From JBAZGG01 sp041653015 (lineage in GTDB: Bacteria > Bacillota_I > Bacilli_A > RFN20 > CAG-826), in contig JBAZGG010000013.1 in assembly GCA_041653015.1 (NCBI GenBank), positions 1 through 28,120 on the forward strand: a stretch of 28,120 nucleotides of DNA, in the 5' to 3' direction. How positions within the stretch are numbered: the stretch's first letter is position 1; the number at the start of each line of letters is the position of its first letter. Positions 23,181 through 28,120 of the stretch are shown in pieces. Under the pieces are notes generated by a model, which made no database searches, was not told the DNA's origin, and saw nothing but the letters and a program-made list of their open reading frames with translations. The position numbers and the translations under genes were made by a program.

Positions 23181-23864
23181 ATGAATAAGTTCCAATCATT
23201 CAAAGCAAAATTGGGCATCAAATTAAACGTATTCCTCGAAAACTGGTATTGGGCCAAAAGATATCGGAAAGAATTAACAAATAATGATTTTTCGATTATA
23301 TGCAATACATGTATCGGTGGCACAATTTATCACCTTTTAGGAATGAAATTTCTTAGCCCGACAATCGACCTTTACATTGAGCCATCTAAATTCGTTAAGT
23401 TCTGCAATGACTTAGACCGTTATTTATCATTGGATTTATTGGATATTAGTACGCCAAAATTTAACTACCCAGTAGGATGTTTGGGCGATGTAGAAATATA
23501 TTTTATGCATTACAAATCATTTGATGCAGCAAAGCAAAAATGGTACAGCAGACTAAAGCGAATTAATACAAACAATTTATTCGTCATGATGACTGATAGA
23601 ATAACGGTAATAAGCGATAATCCGAAAAGATGCGAGGATTCAATTATTTATGATTTTGATCGGCTCGCGTTTAAAAATAAAGTTTGCTTTACTAGTAAGG
23701 TCTTTGATGAGTATAAATCCGCTTATTATATGGCCGAATATTCAGAAAATGGCGTTGTAGGAATAATAACTGAATACTCTGGGCATATTGGCAAAAGAAG
23801 TTTTTCTAACAGCAAATTTGATTTTATTAAGTTCATTAATAACGGAAATTATTGGAATTCATAA
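23181..23864 (+). CDS. DUF1919 family protein of polysaccharide loci
   Basis: The 227-residue protein matches the pattern I know for DUF1919: 'FSIICNTCIGGTIYHLLG' (37-54), 'SPTIDLYIEPSKFVKF' (59-74), 'YPVGCLGDVEIYFMHY' (96-111), 'AAKQKWYSRLKRIN' (116-129) and 'NLFVMMTDR' (132-140), with 'NKVCFTSK' later. Members are common in capsule and exopolysaccharide clusters of Bacillota; I know of no settled function. No signal peptide or membrane helix is evident. It stands alone on the plus strand, divergent from rmlA and convergent with the FrhB-like gene 7 bp away, and lacks a clear ribosome binding site. A role in modifying or capping the glycan is possible but not shown by the sequence. Confidence 0.82.
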   Translation: MNKFQSFKAKLGIKLNVFLENWYWAKRYRKELTNNDFSIICNTCIGGTIYHLLGMKFLSPTIDLYIEPSKFVKFCNDLDRYLSLDLLDISTPKFNYPVGCLGDVEIYFMHYKSFDAAKQKWYSRLKRINTNNLFVMMTDRITVISDNPKRCEDSIIYDFDRLAFKNKVCFTSKVFDEYKSAYYMAEYSENGVVGIITEYSGHIGKRSFSNSKFDFIKFINNGNYWNS

Positions 23865-23871
23865 ATAGACA

Positions 23872-25062
23872 CTATTTGATTAAGCGGGCTTTTTTTAAGA
23901 CAATAGCCATCTTGTGTTTGAGATTCATGTATAGAAGCAAAAAATTCCATTTTATATAGCAGTACCTAGAAATCCATTTATATCCTTTTGAAACGTATTT
24001 TCTTCTTAGGGCTGAGATTTTGTTAAAGTAGTCTACTCTTTTGGTGAAAGAAGATGACAAATAGTCTTCGACTAGTATTTCTTTGAATTTTAACGATGGA
24101 ATAATTTTTGAAAAATAGCCTCGTCCTTTATTTGTGTTTACCAAGACAAGAGAACAGCCATTGTTATCAAAAAAATCACGATTCTTTTGTTCGATTCCCC
24201 ATGCATCAGCCAATGTAATATCGCCCAAACGGTATACTGATGAGTATTGGCAATCGTAGCAGCTTCTTTTATATACAATGCTAAATCCAAATAGTGATGC
24301 AAATTTATTCTGATATCTTTTCTTCCCGTTTTTCTCAATAAATGATTCATAGTGGCTATTCCAACCTTTGTATGATTTGTCTCTAAACAAAAATTCTTTT
24401 ATTGTTCCATGCTTGTTTTCTAAATCGAGAATGTAATCGTGAAAAACTTTTGGCGCGACCACTCCGTGACACGCTAAATCTATAAATAAAATTCTGTCTG
24501 TTGACACTTTTTTATAGCTCAGAAAAGATTTGATCATTGCTATTTGGCAAGGAAGCCCAGAAAACAATATGTCTCTTCCGTTGTCAACATCATCGATAAG
24601 TTGAATCAATATTGTTTTCGCAATAATACTCTCAGTGTATTTGCTACCCAACATATGCTTAATTTGGTCTTCGGTCTCGGCCCTAGAATGGGAGACATCA
24701 TAATGATTGCATATGGATCCATATACAACGCCATTGATGCGAATATATTCTGATGCTAGCAAAGCAAACACACCCCCGCTCCGTGAAATCAACCGTTTTT
24801 CTAAGGAATCATTGCGGTAGCAAATAAAAGCTTTTTGATCATCTAATGCTTTCAGAACCGGATTAAGTTGTGGACATTTATTCACACATATGCCACACGA
24901 AATGCACTTGCTGTTATCAACTTTTGGATTCAAAATTGCTAATTCGTCAGGTAGCATTGAAATTGCATTTACCGGGCAGCATAAATAACAGCATGAACAA
25001 GAAGTGCAATGAAAGGCATCTTGGTCTAATAAATGCTCAACATTATACTTCATGTCAATCAC
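23872..25062 (-). CDS. FrhB/FdhB-like iron-sulfur protein (coenzyme F420 hydrogenase beta-subunit family) of polysaccharide loci
   Basis: The 396-residue protein starts with two ferredoxin-type 4Fe-4S motifs: Cys19, 22, 25, 29 and Cys53, 56, 59, 63, each C-x2-C-x2-C-x3-C-P. The rest is the FrhB/FdhB N- and C-terminal domains, with 'SRSGGVFALLASEYI', 'LFSGLPCQIAMIKSFL', 'FIDLACHGVVAP' and 'CYDCQYSSVYRLGDITLADAWG'. A basic, aromatic C-terminal tail may touch the membrane. Such proteins recur beside pyruvyltransferases and flippases in gut bacterial glycan loci; the reaction is unknown and use of F420 itself is unlikely in this kind of organism. The frame opens with GTG overlapping the wzx stop (GTGA) after AAGGAAGAA; an ATG at 25053 three codons later is also possible. 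The protein could reduce a sugar or lipid intermediate. Confidence 0.85.
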   Translation of the reverse strand: MIDMKYNVEHLLDQDAFHCTSCSCCYLCCPVNAISMLPDELAILNPKVDNSKCISCGICVNKCPQLNPVLKALDDQKAFICYRNDSLEKRLISRSGGVFALLASEYIRINGVVYGSICNHYDVSHSRAETEDQIKHMLGSKYTESIIAKTILIQLIDDVDNGRDILFSGLPCQIAMIKSFLSYKKVSTDRILFIDLACHGVVAPKVFHDYILDLENKHGTIKEFLFRDKSYKGWNSHYESFIEKNGKKRYQNKFASLFGFSIVYKRSCYDCQYSSVYRLGDITLADAWGIEQKNRDFFDNNGCSLVLVNTNKGRGYFSKIIPSLKFKEILVEDYLSSSFTKRVDYFNKISALRRKYVSKGYKWISRYCYIKWNFLLLYMNLKHKMAIVLKKARLIK

Positions 25063-26588
25063 TTCTTCCTTTTAAAAAAGGCAAACACAGTTTTCATTTG
25101 CTTAGGAAACACAAGCATCATAATCAAAATGTATAGCAAAGAAAAAATTAATGCTTTTATAAAAAATGAGAGTATCGGACTAGCAATCAAGACATTAAAA
25201 ATTAATGCAAGGGAGACAAGCGGAAGTAATATTAGAATGAATTTAAGAATGTCAATATAAAAAAGCCCCATCGGGGCGCCGATTGTTTTTTTATGATAAA
25301 TTGGGAGAACAACCCAATCAAAAACAAGTATAGAAAATGTGGTTCCAACTAAGCATAAAATAATGCTCATTTCTCGCGGCAAAAGACTAATTAATATAAA
25401 AACGATTAACGCGTGAATTGAAGCGGATATCACATATATAATCGATCTTCCTAGATGCTTTCCACAAGCCCATTCAATATCTTGCGTCAATATAGAACAT
25501 ACCGGGACAGTTTTAAGAACCAACAGTACACCGCATATCCAATAAACGTCATCATATCCGCTTCCTAACCACAATTTTACGAAGTCTTTGCCAAAGGCGA
25601 TAAAGCCACCGACCATCAGCATCCAAATTGACATTTGAATAAATGATACTTTCTGAAAAAGGGCAACGTTTTTGTCGTGACATTTTAGAGTCTCATTATC
25701 ATTAACGGTTGGTGAAAAAGTCTTAGCGATTAGAATCACTGCTCCTGTAGCATATGGAACTATTTGAGAGCCCAATAAATAGTGAGCATTTTCGATAGTA
25801 TAAGCCTTGAATCCTAAAGCCATAGCATTTATGTTCAATGAGATTTTTGTTGCGAATTCATCAAGCAAAAGAATCGCTGTAAAAACTAAAATCTGTTTAA
25901 ATAAAGACTTGTCAGCAATAATATTTTTAAATGAGAATTTAATTTTTAAAATAAAATAATCATAAAAAAAGTCAATTATTAACGCGAATGTATTAGCAAG
26001 CAGAGCAACTATTGCGACTATTAGTATGCTGGAGCCCGACAGCAAAAAAGGTATGGGCAATGTACATTTCAAAATTGTAGTAAGTATTGTACATCCATGA
26101 ATCCATATGAACTTTGAGTTGTACGTAAGATTCATCTTGAATATCTGAAAAACTAAAGAGATAAGAATTCCGATGATAGTAAAAGCAAATAGCAAGTAAA
26201 TCAAATTCTTTTCATCAGCGGTATATCCATTTAGTGGAATGACATTCGTCATCATTAAGGCAAGGAAGATGCCGCTCGCTATAAGAATTAGAAAACCATA
26301 AATGATAAAAATTACAAAATAAGACGAATTAACTGTTTTGCCATCGTATTTCTCTTTCCCAATAGTCCCAGCGGAATAGAAGCGGTTATAGCCGCTTGTT
26401 ATGGATGAAAGTGCAAAAGTAAACCAGGTGGTAATGCTCAAGGCGAAAGAATAAATTCCGTATTGATTATCCCCAACGTGTTTTAATAAAAACGGTGTAA
26501 AAAATATATAAGTGATTATGCTTGCAAAAAAAGAAATAAAGGCGAGTATAGAACCATATTTAATGTTTTTTCGAGTATTTGATTCCAT
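25059..26588 (-). CDS. Wzx-type lipid-linked oligosaccharide flippase
   Basis: The 509-residue protein is a polytopic membrane protein with about 12-14 hydrophobic helices, belonging to the polysaccharide transporter group of the MOP superfamily. The beginning, with 'NIKYGSILAFISF' then 'FFTPFLLKHVGDNQYGIYSF', is the typical Wzx/PST N-terminus, and a Gly-rich cluster with Arg appears after helix 2. It would move the undecaprenyl-linked repeat unit from the inner to the outer face of the membrane for Wzy. AGAAAGG lies nine bases before the ATG. It begins a two-gene unit with the FrhB-like gene, and a 248-bp gap separates it from the hydrolase upstream, so it probably has its own promoter, although I could not define one. 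Confidence 0.92.
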   Translation of the reverse strand: MESNTRKNIKYGSILAFISFFASIITYIFFTPFLLKHVGDNQYGIYSFALSITTWFTFALSSITSGYNRFYSAGTIGKEKYDGKTVNSSYFVIFIIYGFLILIASGIFLALMMTNVIPLNGYTADEKNLIYLLFAFTIIGILISLVFQIFKMNLTYNSKFIWIHGCTILTTILKCTLPIPFLLSGSSILIVAIVALLANTFALIIDFFYDYFILKIKFSFKNIIADKSLFKQILVFTAILLLDEFATKISLNINAMALGFKAYTIENAHYLLGSQIVPYATGAVILIAKTFSPTVNDNETLKCHDKNVALFQKVSFIQMSIWMLMVGGFIAFGKDFVKLWLGSGYDDVYWICGVLLVLKTVPVCSILTQDIEWACGKHLGRSIIYVISASIHALIVFILISLLPREMSIILCLVGTTFSILVFDWVVLPIYHKKTIGAPMGLFYIDILKFILILLPLVSLALIFNVLIASPILSFFIKALIFSLLYILIMMLVFPKQMKTVFAFFKRKK

Positions 26589-26737
26589 TTTCGAAAACCT
26601 TTCTTAATATTGTAAAGCAAATAGCATAATATAATAAACAAATAATCCAAAATGCTTAATATCAAAAAGCGTGCATTAGTAATTGTCTAATCTAGGTAAT
26701 ATTTCCAAACAAGTCTTTTACGAGGGTGTGAAAACAA

Positions 26738-26761
26738 GAAAAGTCTCCGCGAAATCTTTTC
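26738..26761 (-). terminator. Weak hairpin in the hydrolase-wzx gap
   Basis: On the minus strand GAAAAG and CTTTTC form a 6-bp stem around a 12-base loop, followed by TTGTTTT. It lies 75 bases beyond the hydrolase stop, where the galE-hydrolase transcript should end. The stem is short and AT-rich, so this is only suggestive. I see nothing else of note in the 26589-26836 gap. Confidence 0.2.
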
Positions 26762-26836
26762 AAGTAATATAGGATCCATAATGCGAATAAGACAAATGAA
26801 AGATGTTGAAAAAAACTCAATTATCAAAAATGTTGA

Positions 26837-27775
26837 TCAAAACGTCGTTTTTGCGTTGGCGTGCTCTTCTTTTATAAATTTCATAACATCACGATAAACT
26901 TGCACATTATCGGTCTCATTCAAAACCTCGTGCCGCATATAAGGATAAATGATGGGCTGAGCATCCTTGATACCTAAGTCCTTGTATAATTGTACAAGCT
27001 TCAATACTCCTTTGGAGTTATTACCAACTGGGTCTTCCGCTCCGGCTATGAGTAAAATCGGTAAATCTGCACGAATATTTTTCATAGATTTCATCTTATG
27101 GAGGCCGTTCAATCCTTTTAGGAATTCACGGTAGAAACTCTTCTTTGACTCATAAAGAAAGCCGCATTTTGGATCTTCGTTATATTTCCGAACGTTCTCT
27201 TCGTTAAAACTTAACCAGTCCGTTTTCGTTTTGTGGTCTTTAATCGCTTTGGTATAAGGCTCCAGCATTAAACTCCGCAAGAACTTTGAAGGTTGTTCAC
27301 GGTTATTGTTATTGACGATTAGGCGAGATAGAAAATATCCTAATCCAATCATCAATTTGTTTGGACCATTCGTCCCACTCAGGATTACTTTATCGACATT
27401 TTTACTATATTTTTGAATATAACTCTGAACAACAAAGCTGCCCATTGAGTGTCCGAAAAGATAGACGGGAAAATTATCGTAATGGAGTTTTCCAACAAGC
27501 TCGTTGGTGTTTTCGACGCTCTTGGCAAAAGCATCGGAGGGCCAGACACCTAGTTGTTTAGGTTCATCTGCATTCTCGCCTTGACCATAATGGTCAACGC
27601 AGTATGCACTGTAGCCATTTTCATTAAGGAAATTGGCGAAATGGTCGTAGCGCAGGGAATGTTCTTCCATTCCTGTCAGGATTACAACATTTGCGATCGG
27701 CTTGTCTATCTTCCATGAATAGCCAAATAATTCCTCGCCGTTTTTCAACTTCAGCGTCAATTTTTCTCTCGCCAT
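26837..27775 (-). CDS. Alpha/beta hydrolase, monoacylglycerol lipase / serine aminopeptidase S33-like
   Basis: The 312-residue protein is a soluble alpha/beta hydrolase of the Hydrolase_4 (lysophospholipase/monoglyceride lipase) group. The oxyanion region is 'LTGMEEHSLRYDHF' (33-46), the nucleophile elbow 'GHSMGS' with Ser110, the acid Asp248 in 'AGAEDPVG' and the catalytic His282 in 'YMRHEV'. Likely substrates are monoacylglycerols or other esters; nothing ties it directly to glycan synthesis. AAGAGG lies eight bases before the ATG. It starts 37 bp after the galE stop and is probably transcribed with it. It may mark the edge of the polysaccharide locus, or could deacylate a lipid-linked or ester-modified product. 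Confidence 0.88.
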   Translation of the reverse strand: MAREKLTLKLKNGEELFGYSWKIDKPIANVVILTGMEEHSLRYDHFANFLNENGYSAYCVDHYGQGENADEPKQLGVWPSDAFAKSVENTNELVGKLHYDNFPVYLFGHSMGSFVVQSYIQKYSKNVDKVILSGTNGPNKLMIGLGYFLSRLIVNNNNREQPSKFLRSLMLEPYTKAIKDHKTKTDWLSFNEENVRKYNEDPKCGFLYESKKSFYREFLKGLNGLHKMKSMKNIRADLPILLIAGAEDPVGNNSKGVLKLVQLYKDLGIKDAQPIIYPYMRHEVLNETDNVQVYRDVMKFIKEEHANAKTTF

Positions 27776-27799
27776 AGATTAATCCTCTTTTCTGTTATA

Positions 27800-27824
27800 G
27801 GTTATTCTAGATCTATTCATAACC
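27800..27824. repeat. Inverted repeat across the galE stop codon
   Basis: GGTTAT (27800-27805) and ATAACC (27819-27824) form a 6-bp inverted repeat with an inner TAGATCTA palindrome. It lies over the galE stop and just before the hydrolase ribosome binding site. There is no T-run, so it is not a typical terminator; it could lower read-through or protect the galE mRNA end. Confidence 0.35.
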
Positions 27825-28120
27825 ATTTGGGTTATTCTTCTGCCAATTCCAAGCATCTCGGCAACAATCTTCTATTGTCATATTGGCTTCCCAGCCAATT
27901 TCTTTTAATGCTTTGTCACAATTCGCGTAGTTTGCATCGATGTCGCCATCTCTTCGCGGTCCAACGACATAAGAAATTCTAATATTATTTACTTTTTCAA
28001 ACGCCTTGACAAGTTCGAAAACTGATGTTCCTCTTCCGGTGCCAAGATTATAAATCTTTAACCCCGACTTGTCTTTAATTACTTTTAAGGACGCGAGATG
28101 CCCTTTTGCCAAGTCAACGA
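27813..28120 (-). CDS. galE: UDP-glucose 4-epimerase, C-terminal part (5' end off the right edge)
   Basis: About 102 codons of the 3' end are visible, open to the window edge. The visible protein starts 'VDLAKGHLASL', the usual GalE stretch after the substrate loop, then 'YNLGTGRGTSVFELVKAF', 'VVGPRRDGDID' and 'KALKEIGW', all characteristic of the GalE C-terminal domain. GalE interconverts UDP-glucose and UDP-galactose, and some members also the N-acetyl forms, supplying UDP-Gal or UDP-GalNAc for glycan synthesis. It precedes the hydrolase by 37 bp on the same strand. The catalytic Ser/Tyr/Lys region lies outside the window, so only family membership can be stated. Confidence 0.93.
   Translation of the reverse strand, partial: VDLAKGHLASLKVIKDKSGLKIYNLGTGRGTSVFELVKAFEKVNNIRISYVVGPRRDGDIDANYANCDKALKEIGWEANMTIEDCCRDAWNWQKNNPNGYE

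Noticed and set aside
26780..26896. Short plus-strand frame starting with ATG at 26780
   Set aside because: It runs mostly antisense to the hydrolase end, has no ribosome binding site and no recognisable sequence.
1..28120. Transposases, CRISPR arrays, tRNA or rRNA genes
   Set aside because: No repeat-spacer pattern, transposase-like protein or RNA gene signature was seen, despite the mosaic layout of the locus.

Overview
The window is most of a large surface-polysaccharide (capsule or exopolysaccharide) locus from a low-GC bacterium. GC is in the mid-30s percent where I sampled it. TGA is used as a stop and tryptophan is TGG, so the standard bacterial code applies. Several genes have strong AGGAGG-type ribosome binding sites, and the UDP-FucNAc module resembles the staphylococcal CapEFG set. 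Together these suggest a Bacillota/Bacilli-type organism, perhaps an uncultured gut Bacilli or Mollicutes relative. The genus cannot be read from the sequence.

Layout, left to right. (1) 1-1185, minus: a Wzy/WaaL-type polymerase or ligase cut by the left edge. (2) 1498-6928, minus: GT11 transferase, gmd, colD, fcl/colC, manC. This looks like a complete route from mannose phosphate to GDP-L-colitose and/or GDP-L-fucose, with a matching transferase. (3) 7291-11217, minus: capE, capF, capG (UDP-GlcNAc to UDP-L-FucNAc) and the initiating sugar-phosphate transferase. (4) 11362-15110, plus: a GT2, two GT4-like glycosyltransferases and a hexapeptide acetyltransferase. (5) 15131-23070, minus: a tightly overlapping seven-gene operon of rmlA, rmlB, a GT4, wecE/rffA, an unidentified membrane protein, a second Wzy-like polymerase and a polysaccharide pyruvyltransferase. 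(6) 23181-23864, plus: a lone DUF1919 gene. (7) 23872-26588, minus: the Wzx flippase and an iron-sulfur FrhB-like protein. (8) 26837-28120, minus: an alpha/beta hydrolase and the 3' end of galE.

How the genes fit together. Three nucleotide-sugar branches with different carriers (GDP, UDP, dTDP) all end in 6-deoxyhexoses of galacto configuration: L-colitose or L-fucose, L-FucNAc and D-Fuc4N. The small PglC/WcaJ-type transferase would load the first sugar phosphate on undecaprenyl phosphate. The GT2, GT4 and GT11 enzymes would extend the unit, the acetyl- and pyruvyltransferases decorate it, Wzx flips it and Wzy polymerises it. No Wzz/Wzc/Wzb chain-length regulators or cell-wall attachment (LCP) proteins lie in the window, and neither do rmlC and rmlD.

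The most notable element is ColD. It is a PLP enzyme of aminotransferase fold whose Schiff-base lysine is replaced by histidine, sitting beside Gmd, an Fcl/ColC-type reductase and a GT11 transferase. That is the signature of colitose biosynthesis, best known from Gram-negative lipopolysaccharide and here in an apparently Gram-positive-type locus. Also worth attention are an unexplained 1+3 transmembrane protein with MacB/FtsX-like topology inside the rml operon, and a perfect 32-bp palindrome between two operons.
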